This document shows, piece by piece, positions 1-6,522 of a stretch of DNA of 19,283 bases (position 1 is its first letter; the number at the start of each line of letters is the position of its first letter). A program made the position numbers and the translations under genes. Origin of the DNA: Nitrospina sp. (GTDB lineage: Bacteria; Nitrospinota; Nitrospinia; Nitrospinales; Nitrospinaceae); assembly GCA_004357365.1 (NCBI GenBank), contig SMVT01000010.1:1-19283 (forward strand). Direction: 5' to 3'. Below the pieces are notes generated by a model that searched no databases, had not been told where the DNA came from, and was given only the letters and a program-made list of their open reading frames with translations.

Positions 1-234
1 GAAGGTTTCTCCCGAATGCACCCGATCCTTGCCGGGCATGGCTTCCAGCCGAAGCGCCAAACTCTGCTTTTTGGATTGCTCAAATTTCTCGAAGGACTCG
101 AACCCGTACCCCGGAGACCCGGTCCCGAGAACTCCGGACAGTAATAGAAATCCTGAAAGGAAAGACTTAAGGAAAAGATGAAGTCCCCCGATCGTCCTCT
201 GTCGGGCCATTTTTCTGAAACGGGAGTGGGACAC
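1..234 (-). CDS. Secreted hypothetical protein, N-terminal part only
   Basis: This reading frame runs on the minus strand off the left edge, so only about 78 N-terminal codons are visible. I chose a GTG start at 234-232 because an AAGGAG Shine-Dalgarno lies at 250-245, ten bases upstream. An ATG at 210-208 is the alternative, but it lacks a ribosome site. The translation has a basic start (RFRKMARQRT) and then a hydrophobic stretch (FLLLSGVLG), which suggests a Sec signal peptide. It continues into a charged region containing EKFEQSKKQSLALRLEA. The ribosome site sits just after the stop of the DsbA-like gene (254), so the two are probably co-transcribed. No family is recognisable from this fragment. 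Confidence 0.6.
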   Translation of the reverse strand, partial: MSHSRFRKMARQRTIGGLHLFLKSFLSGFLLLSGVLGTGSPGYGFESFEKFEQSKKQSLALRLEAMPGKDRVHSGETF

Positions 235-253
235 GTTCAACAGTCTCCTTGGA

Positions 254-1366
254 TTATTTCTGGAGGGGGTTCAGATATTTTTCGATGAGGTTGATGAATT
301 TGGCGGGAGGAACGGCGCCGGAAAACATTTCCCCGTGGATGGTCGCGTTGGAGTGGTTGTAGATCCCAATGATAAACGTCGGCGTCCCCTGGATGCCGAG
401 AGAGACCCCCTCTTTCATGTCTTTTTCCACACGCTTCTGGTATTTTCCGGAATCCAGGCACTGTTCGAACGAATGGAGGTCCCGGACACCGGCCCGCTTG
501 ACGTATTTAAGGAGTTCCCGCTTGCTCTGCTGGAGGCGCTTGGGATCGAGGTACACGAGGCTCTGCAACTCCCAGAACCGGCCCTGGTCGCGGGCGCATT
601 CCACCGCTTCCGACAGATCCCTGGCCTCCTGATGAATCGGGAAATGCCGGTAGCCGAACTGGACCGTCTCCGGATATTTTTTGCGGAGGTCCCGCAGAGT
701 CCCCTGAACCTTCCGGCAGAAGGGACATAAAAAGTCGGAGTATTCCATTACGAACACTTTCCGTTTTTTCGCGTCCTTGCCGTTGAACCACAGCATGGCC
801 GAACCCACCCGGACCTGGAGACGGAAATCGTTGGGCGGTTTCAAGTAGTCCTTCACCCAGCCGTTGTCCACGGCCATCTGGTACCGTTTTTCCAAAACCT
901 CAAAATAACCCTGCCGCCGCAATTTCTCCAGATAGTTCCGAATCTGCCCGCGCAGTTGATCCAGGTCTCCCAAGTCCCGGATACCGGGTTCGTTGAGATA
1001 AAAATATTCAATATCTTCCTTTTTGATTCGTTGGGCGGCTTGGGATTTCAGTTCGGGATGGGCTTGGGACAGGGAATTCACGACTTTCTGTTTCAACTGA
1101 GCGCTTTGCATCTGATAGAGACGCACCATCAATTCATGAATCTGGGCGTTTTTGAGATCGTCCAGATGAATGAGTTGTCCGTCCGCCACGGCGACCACGG
1201 GATTGTTGGAGAAGGTGCCGAGGAGACCGTTTTTCTCTTCCACTTTTTCCGGCTTGCCGTTTTTATCCTGCGCCAGAAGGGTGTTTGAGAAAAGAGAATT
1301 TAAAAGGAGAACGGCCAGAACGAAGGACCCACCGGCTTTGGAAATACTATGCATAACACAATCCAT
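254..1366 (-). CDS. DsbA-family thiol:disulfide oxidoreductase with SurA-like N-terminal region
   Basis: This is a predicted periplasmic thioredoxin-fold protein of 370 residues. A signal peptide covers about residues 1-32 (FVLAVLLLNSLFSNTLLAQ). Residues 55-180 are helical and charged, starting with VVAVADGQLIHLDDL, which resembles the N-terminal segment of SurA/PpiC-type chaperones. Residues 200-368 form the DsbA-like domain: the active site is C214-P-F-C217 after VMEYSDFL, the cis-proline loop is GTPTF (P329), and C257 and C303 could form a second disulfide. DsbA-like proteins with a CPFC or CPHC site form or isomerise disulfides in exported proteins; the precise role here is inferred. The ATG at 1354 (M5) is an alternative start, and neither start has a good ribosome site. 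The partial secreted protein follows after 19 bases. Confidence 0.85.
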   Translation of the reverse strand: MDCVMHSISKAGGSFVLAVLLLNSLFSNTLLAQDKNGKPEKVEEKNGLLGTFSNNPVVAVADGQLIHLDDLKNAQIHELMVRLYQMQSAQLKQKVVNSLSQAHPELKSQAAQRIKKEDIEYFYLNEPGIRDLGDLDQLRGQIRNYLEKLRRQGYFEVLEKRYQMAVDNGWVKDYLKPPNDFRLQVRVGSAMLWFNGKDAKKRKVFVMEYSDFLCPFCRKVQGTLRDLRKKYPETVQFGYRHFPIHQEARDLSEAVECARDQGRFWELQSLVYLDPKRLQQSKRELLKYVKRAGVRDLHSFEQCLDSGKYQKRVEKDMKEGVSLGIQGTPTFIIGIYNHSNATIHGEMFSGAVPPAKFINLIEKYLNPLQK

Positions 1367-1448
1367 TGAGACTTATATTTATAACGGCCCGGGAAGGCCC
1401 TGCGAATCAACCCTGATGGAAATAGTGATCCCAACTGAGATTACTACT

Positions 1449-1478
1449 ATTATCCAACATTTGAACCCTCAATCGCAA
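1449..1478 (-). promoter_or_regulatory. Candidate sigma-70 promoter for the DsbA-like gene
   Basis: On the minus strand TTGCGA (1478-1473), an 18-base spacer and GATAAT (1454-1449) match the -35 and -10 consensus at 4/6 and 5/6 positions. It lies about 85 bases upstream of the start at 1366. It was found by eye only. Confidence 0.3.
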
Positions 1479-1527
1479 CGGGATTGTCAAAGGGAAAAAC
1501 AAGGGGAAAACGCGTATTTTTCGCCGG

Positions 1528-1559
1528 TTAAAAAACAGAGGGGCGGCGGAAGCCGCCCC
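1528..1559 (-). terminator. Intrinsic terminator of the Mrp-type gene
   Basis: A perfect 8-bp stem, GGGGCGGC (1540-1547) with GCCGCCCC (1552-1559), encloses a GGAA loop. Reading the minus strand, the stem is followed by TCTGTTTTTTAA, giving a six-T run. It sits 50 bases after the stop of the gene ending at 1610. This is a textbook rho-independent terminator in that direction. Confidence 0.85.
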
Positions 1560-1609
1560 GTGAAGGGGTGAATATCTGATTCAGCAGGGGCTTTGGACAC
1601 CCCATGTCC

Positions 1610-2521
1610 TCAACTTGCCTTCAGCGATTCCTCGGGATTCAAAAACTTGTGACAATTCTCCGCCAGGCTCAGGAATGCTTTGGCAGCCGCCGAGTCGGGC
1701 CGGGACAGCACCACCGGCTCCCCGCTGTCCGACCGGATCACCACTTCGGCATCGAGCGGAATGCTCCCCAGGAAGGGAAGCACCAGCTCCTGCGCCAGCC
1801 TTTGTCCACCCCCGCGTTTGAACACATCGATTTCCCCCGAACAATGCGGGCACAGCATGGTGCTCATGTTTTCGATGATGCCGACGATGGGGACGTTGCT
1901 GTCGCGGGCAAAGGAAATCATCTTGCGGGCATCCAGAATCGCCAGGTCCTGCGGCGTGGTGACTATCACGGCGCCGTCCACCTCGCCGATGAAGTCGATG
2001 ATGGTGATCTGCTCGTTCCCGGTTCCGGGCGGCAGGTCGAATAGCAGGTAGTCCAGCTCGCCCCAGTTGATGTTTCCCAGAAGCTCGATGATGAAATCGT
2101 ATTTGACCGCGTCGCGCCAGGCGATGTGCATGTTGGGGTCTTCGATCAGAAACCCCAGGGACGCCACCTTCACCCCGTTACGCGTTTCGTAAGGAATGAT
2201 GCCGTCGTCTTCCATCTTGAGGCGGATGTTTTCGGCGTTGATCAGCTTGGGGATGTTGGGGCCGTGCAGATCGGCGTCCGCCAGCCCGACTTTATATCCC
2301 TTTTCCGCCAGCGCAATGGCCAGATTGGTGGTGACGGTGCTTTTCCCCACACCGCCTTTGTTACTACCAATGATCAGCTTGAATTTGATATCGTTCATCC
2401 GCTTGTTGACCAGCCAGCGGTTGTGTTCATTATGATCGGCTTTACAATCGTCATCGTTGTTATATTCACACATTTCGCAGGTGTGAAGCAAACGACAATC
2501 TCCAGTAACAGGTAAATCCAT
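1610..2521 (-). CDS. Mrp/NBP35 (ApbC) family iron-sulfur P-loop ATPase with Cys-rich N-terminus
   Basis: A 303-residue cytosolic ATPase of the Mrp/ApbC/NBP35 family, whose members bind and transfer Fe-S clusters to apoproteins. The deviant Walker A motif is NKGGVGKST (54-62). It is followed by LADADLHGPNIPKL (80-93), FDLPPGTGNEQ (161-171) and VTTPQDLA. C224-P-H-C227 is the conserved CxxC that bridges a cluster in the dimer. The first 40 residues add C9, C15, C18 and C26 (C-x5-C-x2-C-x7-C), an extension like the N-terminal cluster region of NBP35 proteins, which canonical E. coli Mrp handles differently. The start is firm: AGGAGG at 2532-2527 lies five bases before ATG 2521. It appears to be a single-gene unit closed by the terminator at 1528-1559. 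Confidence 0.92.
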   Translation of the reverse strand: MDLPVTGDCRLLHTCEMCEYNNDDDCKADHNEHNRWLVNKRMNDIKFKLIIGSNKGGVGKSTVTTNLAIALAEKGYKVGLADADLHGPNIPKLINAENIRLKMEDDGIIPYETRNGVKVASLGFLIEDPNMHIAWRDAVKYDFIIELLGNINWGELDYLLFDLPPGTGNEQITIIDFIGEVDGAVIVTTPQDLAILDARKMISFARDSNVPIVGIIENMSTMLCPHCSGEIDVFKRGGGQRLAQELVLPFLGSIPLDAEVVIRSDSGEPVVLSRPDSAAAKAFLSLAENCHKFLNPEESLKAS

Positions 2522-2950
2522 TACATCCTCCTGTGTTGCCTTTTATTAAAAATAGAGCTCGCGCTCATTGCCTTGAATTTTTAACCCTTTCAGGGGGTAG
2601 TGTACGGCAAGTATATAATTATTCTCCCCGTTATGGAAAGCATAAAAAAGAATTCCCCAGCCGCCCGAAAATCCTTCAACGGGTTGAAAATAATATGAAT
2701 CCAGTTTAGACTAGCGCCTCTCTTAATCAGTTAATCGGGAGGCGGGCGCTGAAATCTCTATTCCCCGCAGTGCGTCGGGCGCTCTCTCCGGATTTCTGAA
2801 TGAAATAATACATTAATTTACAAATAGTTATACCGTTGGCGCCGCACCAGCCCGGCGGTGGAAGTGGTCACAGGAATCCGGCTGGAAATATATTTTCCCG
2901 GCCGGGGCAAGAATTTAATTTCTTAATTTCATTTTGGAGGAAGCGTTTTC
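2522..2950. other. Divergent intergenic region, 429 bases, no gene seen
   Basis: This region separates the minus-strand Mrp gene from the plus-strand DUF4399 gene and must hold both promoters. The half next to Mrp is AT-rich. The half next to DUF4399 has GC-rich inverted segments around 2731-2800 and 2837-2900. I see no open frame, tRNA or recognisable riboswitch. Confidence 0.5.
2684..2712 (+). promoter_or_regulatory. Candidate sigma-70 promoter for the DUF4399 gene
   Basis: TTGAAA (2684-2689), a 17-base spacer and TAGACT (2707-2712) match the consensus at 5/6 and 4/6 positions. If used, it would give a leader of about 230 bases before the ATG at 2951. It was found by eye. Confidence 0.35.
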
Positions 2951-3367
2951 ATGAAAAAATTGTTTCTGAAACTAAGTGTCCTTTTATTGACTCTGTTGGT
3001 TTTCAGCCCTTCCACCGCCCTGGCGGGAACCCGCGCGATTGCCATCTCCGAGCCGGCCAATGGCGCCACCCTCCCCAGCCCGGTTAAAGTGTGCATGGTC
3101 ACTAACGGTGTGACCGTGGAACCGGCAAAAAAAGGTGTAAACGACGGCAAAGGCCATCATCATATTCTGGTGAACACCGATTTGCCGGGCGATTTGAGCA
3201 AACCCATCGGCAAAGACGCGCAACATCTGCATATGGGCGACGGTTCCACCTGTAAGGATGTGAAACTGGATGCCGGTATCCATGTCATCCGCGCTCTGTT
3301 CGCCAAGGGCAATCACGTTCCCTACAACCCGCCGATTACGGCGACCGTGATCGTCAACGTGAAGTAA
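2951..3367 (+). CDS. Secreted DUF4399 domain protein
   Basis: A 138-residue exported protein. The signal peptide is residues 1-25 (KKLFLKLSVLLLTLLVF, likely cleaved after ALA-G). The mature part matches the DUF4399 pattern: an N-terminal strand with EPANGATLPSPVKV, then GKGHHHILVNTD, then HLHMGDGSTCKDVKLDAGIH, and a C-terminal strand PPITATVIVNV. The two His-rich patches and a Cys pair (C48 and the Cys in STCKD) could bind metal or form a disulfide, which is inference. No function is established for the family that I can name. The start is supported by GGAGGAAG at 2937-2944. The GC-palindrome repeats beginning at 3401 follow the stop. Confidence 0.88.
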   Translation: MKKLFLKLSVLLLTLLVFSPSTALAGTRAIAISEPANGATLPSPVKVCMVTNGVTVEPAKKGVNDGKGHHHILVNTDLPGDLSKPIGKDAQHLHMGDGSTCKDVKLDAGIHVIRALFAKGNHVPYNPPITATVIVNVK

Positions 3368-3400
3368 GTTTTTATCCTCACCAAACGGCTACTCGCCGGT

Positions 3401-3463
3401 CCCCTCCTTCACCAAAGGAGGGGATTTAGGGGTGGTTAAAAACTCCCCCTTCTCCGAAGGGGG
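3401..3463. repeat. GC-palindrome repeats, family A, two tandem copies
   Basis: The first copy is CCCCTCCTT (3401-3409) pairing with AAGGAGGGG (3415-3423). The second is CCCCCTTC (3445-3452) pairing with GAAGGGGG (3456-3463). Each copy is followed by a G-rich tail (TTAGGGGTGGTT; GCGGGGGGCTT). The same design recurs at 3533-3553, 5224-5243, 5397-5415, 6370-6390 and 12606-12655. Position just after a stop codon is compatible with a terminator-like or mRNA-stabilising role (inference). Confidence 0.75.
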
Positions 3464-3532
3464 GCGGGGGGCTTCTTCCTTTTGCTTTTGGGGTTGATTC
3501 AGTGATCCGATCAAAACCAACCCTACCTGTAT

Positions 3533-3553
3533 CCTCCCCTTAGTAAGGGGAGG
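3533..3553. repeat. GC-palindrome repeat, family A
   Basis: CCTCCCCTTA and AAGGGGAGG form an inverted repeat around GT. It lies directly before a family B hairpin. Confidence 0.65.
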
Positions 3554-3556
3554 AGT

Positions 3557-3606
3557 ATTAAATTAGCTCCGGGCCTTGCCCGGGCGGAGTACCTCCGCAG
3601 GTAATT
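3557..3606. repeat. Hairpin repeat, family B, copy 1
   Basis: The core is CCGGGC (3569-3574), loop CTT, GCCCGG (3578-3583), preceded by TTAAATTAG. The following GGAGTACCTCCGCAGGTAA forms a second small hairpin. Read on the opposite strand, the tail TTACCTGCGG-GGT matches the start of the copy at 12557, so the two are inverted copies of one element. Confidence 0.65.
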
Positions 3607-3660
3607 TTTTAAAACCCTGGCTGGCGAAAGTGACTCGTTAATCACGCCTTGATGCCCCAG

Positions 3661-3692
3661 CTAAATTAGTCCCGGCGCTTCGCCGGACGGAA
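3661..3692. repeat. Hairpin repeat, family B, copy 2
   Basis: The core is CCGGCG (3672-3677), loop CTT, CGCCGG (3681-3686), preceded by CTAAATTAG. It is a diverged direct copy of the element at 3557, with the same loop but a compensated change in both arms of the stem. Confidence 0.65.
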
Positions 3693-3787
3693 TTCGGTTG
3701 TAATCCCCCGCCCCTGTTATACAATCCTGAATATAATAATCATATTTGCAGGGCCCGGCATGGCTTTCGCCCGTGGCCACCATTCCC

Positions 3788-5161
3788 ATGTTTGATAACG
3801 TGCGCATATCATCAAAAATCGGCTGGAAAATTCTTGCAGGGGTTGTCCTCACTCTGTTTCTGATCTCCAGCCCGGCTCTCGGCGACGAGGTCAACAAAAA
3901 CGCCATCGTTCTGTTGGTCGCCCAAAACAGCCAGGGTCAAACCCTCGGGACGGGAACCGGTTTTATCGTCAAACCCGACGGCACCCTGATCACCAATTAC
4001 CATGTGCTGGTGGACGCGGCCTCGGTCGAAGCGATCTTCAGAAACGGCGACCGGGTGCCGGTGCAAGGGGTGGTGAGCCTCGACCGGAACATGGACTTCA
4101 GCGTCCTCAAGCTGGATGGCGACCTGTATTCGACGCTGGAGATCGGCGACTCGGACCGCCTCAAGGAATACGATTACACCAGCGTGCTGGGTTATCCCTC
4201 CCAGGCGGTGCAAATGGAGCGCGGCGGCATGAAGGGATTTCTGCTCCAGACCTACGGGTTCGTTCTCGGGGTGCATCCGCAAGCGCTTCCGGGATTTTCC
4301 TATATCTACACCACCACGCCGTTCGGACCGGGATTCAGCGGCGGGCCACTGGTCAACCAGAACAATCAGGTGGTGGGGCTGGCCACGCTGGAGGGACGGT
4401 CCATCAACCTGGCGTTGCCTATCAAATACCTGAAACCTCACCTGAACAGCCAAAAATTGCTCACCTTCCAGCAACTGCTGAAGGCGGACCAAGTTTCCAA
4501 GGAAGCGCTGTATTACCGGGGTAATTTCACCCTGTACGCGCTGGGGGAAACCAACCGGGCCATCGACCTGTATCAACGCGCACTCCAGATCGATCCGAAC
4601 TTCATTCTGGCCCGGTATGATCTTGCGGTGGCCTACCGCGGTCTGGGACAGGTCCAGCAGGCTATTGCCGAATACGAAAAGGTGTTGAAGCTCAATCCCC
4701 GGTTTCCCGAAGCGCTGTCCAATCTGGGCGGCCAGTATTTCCGGAAGGGCGACGTGGACCAGGCGATCACCCATTTTCGAAAAGCCATCGAAGTGTATCC
4801 CAATTTCATCCAGGCATTGTCTAACCTAGGCGCGGCGCTCAACAAACAGGGCCAGTCCCAGCAGGCGCTGACGTATTTGAAAAAAGCGCTGGCGCTGGAC
4901 CCGGAGTTTGCGGTCGCTTACTTCAACCTGGGCAACGCCTATTTCGGGACGGGACAACTGGAGCGGGCGGAAGAGGCCTTCAAAACTGCGGTCAAACAGG
5001 GGATCGACTTCTTATCCCTGCACTGGAAGCAGCATGAAATTCATTTGAAAAAGGGACGGCGCAACCGGGCCATCGACGAACTGCGGATCATTTTGCAAAT
5101 GGATCCGCAACACCCCGACGCTAAACAGAAGTTACAGGAACTGCAGTCCTCCCACCATTAG
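3788..5161 (+). CDS. Secreted trypsin-like serine protease with C-terminal TPR repeats
   Basis: A 457-residue protein from the ATG at 3788, with signal peptide 1-32 (ILAGVVLTLFLISSPALG). The reading frame stays open to a TTG at 3746, but that start would bury the signal peptide; neither start has a good ribosome site. Residues 38-215 form an HtrA/trypsin-like domain with a complete triad: H72 in TNYHVL, D103 in NMDFSVLKL, and S184 in PGFSGGPLV. No PDZ domain follows. Instead, residues 240-450 contain about six tetratricopeptide repeats (for example AIDLYQRALQIDPNFILARYDLA). HtrA-like proteases usually degrade or process envelope proteins; TPRs bind partners, so a substrate-recognition role is inferred. 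It appears to be a single gene flanked on both sides by repeat islands. Confidence 0.9.
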   Translation: MFDNVRISSKIGWKILAGVVLTLFLISSPALGDEVNKNAIVLLVAQNSQGQTLGTGTGFIVKPDGTLITNYHVLVDAASVEAIFRNGDRVPVQGVVSLDRNMDFSVLKLDGDLYSTLEIGDSDRLKEYDYTSVLGYPSQAVQMERGGMKGFLLQTYGFVLGVHPQALPGFSYIYTTTPFGPGFSGGPLVNQNNQVVGLATLEGRSINLALPIKYLKPHLNSQKLLTFQQLLKADQVSKEALYYRGNFTLYALGETNRAIDLYQRALQIDPNFILARYDLAVAYRGLGQVQQAIAEYEKVLKLNPRFPEALSNLGGQYFRKGDVDQAITHFRKAIEVYPNFIQALSNLGAALNKQGQSQQALTYLKKALALDPEFAVAYFNLGNAYFGTGQLERAEEAFKTAVKQGIDFLSLHWKQHEIHLKKGRRNRAIDELRIILQMDPQHPDAKQKLQELQSSHH

Positions 5162-5223
5162 ATCATCCGATTAAATCGAGACCTTTGCCTAAGCGAAGCG
5201 GACCGGATCAAAGAATTTTAAGG

Positions 5224-5243
5224 CTCCCCCTTTGAAGGGGGAG
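5224..5243. repeat. GC-palindrome repeat, family A
   Basis: CTCCCCCTT and AAGGGGGAG pair around a TG loop, a near-perfect 20-base palindrome. It is followed directly by a family C element. Confidence 0.65.
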
Positions 5244-5250
5244 AAAACCC

Positions 5251-5283
5251 AGATTCTTCGTCACTCCGTTCCTCAGAATGACA
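5251..5283 (-). repeat. Dispersed repeat, family C, copy 1
   Basis: This begins AGATTCTTCG and ends CTCAGAATGACA. Its reverse complement matches the copy at 12512-12544 almost completely at both ends, with a variable centre. Similar short elements starting GTCATTCTGA are known to be scattered in many bacterial genomes (general knowledge, no specific family name claimed). Confidence 0.65.
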
Positions 5284-5299
5284 ATTTAATTGCTGGAAT

Positions 5300-5350
5300 G
5301 GTCATCCTGAACCTTTCGGCAGGCTCAGGATAAACTCCGTGAAGGATCCA
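5300..5350 (+). repeat. Dispersed repeat, family C, copy 2
   Basis: This begins GGTCATCCTGAACC and contains TTCGGCAGGCTCAGGAT, ending GTGAAGGATCC. CCTGA and TCAGG form a hairpin around the CGGCAGGC centre. It is related to the copies at 12468 and 16179. Confidence 0.6.
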
Positions 5351-5387
5351 GGTTTTTTCTTTTACCCATCCTGTTATCCTGTCAAAG

Positions 5388-5421
5388 CCCCCCAGCCCCC
5401 TTCGGAGAAGGGGGAGCTAAA
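5388..5421. repeat. GC-palindrome repeat, family A
   Basis: CCCCCTTC and GAAGGGGG pair around GGA, preceded by AGCCCCCC. It is a close inverted copy of the element at 3445-3475. It lies just downstream of the M28 gene stop on the minus strand, where it may act as the transcript end. Confidence 0.65.
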
Positions 5422-5435
5422 CCTCCTCTGTGAGC

Positions 5436-6518
5436 CTAAATTTTCTTCATCGCATCGACCACCACGGAAAATACCGCGAACAGGCTTTCCGGCGAGCACT
5501 TGTCGAGCGTGTCCTGAAGGGTGTGCCAGTAGGGATAATCGAAATCGATCAGCAACGCGGCGGGAACGCCGATTTCGATAAACGGCAGATGGTCGTCCTG
5601 CACCGTGTGTTTCGGTTGGGTGAGAAACTGGGTGACCTTGAGCTTTTGGGCGGACTCGACAATCATTTTTAGCAACCACGAGGCGTTCTCGTGGGAGTAA
5701 GTTTCTCTCGCAATTTCCAGCTCTTTGTCGCCCACCATGTCGATGATCAGTACGCAATACGGCCATTCCCCGCGATCCTTTTTATTCAATTGCGCGGCAT
5801 AATGCTTGGACCCCAGAAAATAATCGGACGAAAACTTGACGCCGTAATCCTCGCCGTCGAAAAACACCAGCCGAACCGGCCGCACCGGCGGGTGGGCGTG
5901 CAGGTATTGCGCCAGGGCCAGCAGCACCGCCGTGCCCGACCCGCCATCGTTCGCGCCCAAGATGGGAAACTTCCACGAATAGGGGTCGGTTTCGGAATCG
6001 GCAAACGGGCGGGTGTCGTAATGCGTGCCGAGAAGAATCGGCCGCTTGCGCGAGGCACCGTGAAATACCAATTCGATGTTCATCATGGAAACCGGCGGGT
6101 TGTTCCCTTTCTGAAACGTGAAGGGTTGCTCGCGGACTTCGTCGGCGTACTTGCCGCCCACGGCTTTGATGTACGCCTGAAGCATCCTGTGCCCGTGACT
6201 GCCCGGCGGACGGGGTCCGAAGGCGCAAATCGTCTCCAGATACTCCCAGAGAATCGGCTTGTATCCGGGCAGGTCCTGCGCACCCGCCGTTCCCGGCAAA
6301 ATGGAAACCATCAGTAAAGTCACCAAGACAGTCCGTCGGAGAATTGCAGAAAAGGGCGACCGAAATATTCCCCTCCTTACTAAGGAGGGGATAGAGGGGA
6401 TATTATAAGTACTCCACCCCCCCACCCTGCCCGTCACCCTGTGGGTGCTCCCCATGAGGGGAGAGGGATCATTAAATATCGTAAACCTAGTGATCCTGTC
6501 TCCTTTCAGCGCGTTCAA
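5436..6518 (-). CDS. Secreted M28-family zinc enzyme, glutaminyl-peptide cyclotransferase-like; start uncertain
   Basis: The catalytic part (residues 82-360 of the open frame) matches bacterial glutaminyl cyclases of the M28 fold, which convert N-terminal Gln to pyroglutamate in exported proteins. Visible equivalents of the known active site are H166 (GTHYDT), D191 (GANDGGSG, zinc), E223 and D224 (FFDGED, base and zinc), D260 (IIDMVG), D309 (QDDHLPF), W331 and H332 (YWHT, zinc). The DDHLPF...YWHT ending favours cyclase over aminopeptidase. A hydrophobic segment at 63-80 (TVLVTLLMVSILPGTAGA) looks like a signal peptide. The open frame reaches a TTG at 6518, but residues 20-52 are encoded by GC repeats, so the true start may be TTG 6326 or thereabouts. 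The Nudix gene ends 4 bases upstream of the open frame. Confidence 0.85.
   Translation of the reverse strand: MNALKGDRITRFTIFNDPSPLMGSTHRVTGRVGGWSTYNIPSIPSLVRRGIFRSPFSAILRRTVLVTLLMVSILPGTAGAQDLPGYKPILWEYLETICAFGPRPPGSHGHRMLQAYIKAVGGKYADEVREQPFTFQKGNNPPVSMMNIELVFHGASRKRPILLGTHYDTRPFADSETDPYSWKFPILGANDGGSGTAVLLALAQYLHAHPPVRPVRLVFFDGEDYGVKFSSDYFLGSKHYAAQLNKKDRGEWPYCVLIIDMVGDKELEIARETYSHENASWLLKMIVESAQKLKVTQFLTQPKHTVQDDHLPFIEIGVPAALLIDFDYPYWHTLQDTLDKCSPESLFAVFSVVVDAMKKI
6370..6390. repeat. GC-palindrome repeat, family A, inside the M28 reading frame
   Basis: CCCCTCCTTA and TAAGGAGGGG pair around C, followed by ATAGAGGGGATATTAT. It falls within the open frame of the M28 gene just before its signal peptide, which it would encode as PSLVRRG. 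Confidence 0.65.
6413..6470. repeat. GC-rich palindromic repeat, family A-like, inside the M28 reading frame
   Basis: CACCC and GGGTG (6432-6453 region) and CTCCCC and GGGGAG (around ATGA) form two small hairpins after a C-run. The layout resembles the element at 12606-12655 in reverse orientation. It lies between the Nudix stop and the M28 catalytic region. Confidence 0.5.
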
Positions 6519-6522
6519 TAGT

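Larger units (their letters stand above)
3368..3787. other. Repeat-filled intergenic region, 420 bases
   Basis: Between the DUF4399 gene and the protease gene there is no credible coding sequence. The space is occupied by three family A palindromes, two family B hairpins, and short linkers. I could not identify a convincing promoter for the protease gene here, although AATATAATAATCATATTTG at 3729-3747 is AT-rich and could contain a -10 element. Confidence 0.6.
5162..5435. other. Convergent intergenic repeat island
   Basis: The region lies between the stop codons of the protease gene (plus) and the M28 gene (minus). It contains two family A palindromes flanking two family C elements and no coding sequence that I can support. 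Confidence 0.6.

Noticed and set aside
335..730. Plus-strand open frame opposite the DsbA-like gene
   Set aside because: It overlaps the conserved CPFC domain on the other strand and has no family signature of its own.
2823..2900. Riboswitch in the long leader of the DUF4399 gene
   Set aside because: Some GC-rich inverted segments are present, but I could not match them to any known riboswitch core; the claim would be guesswork.
3401..3692. CRISPR array
   Set aside because: Palindromic repeats here differ from each other, are not separated by spacers of even length, and no cas gene is present.
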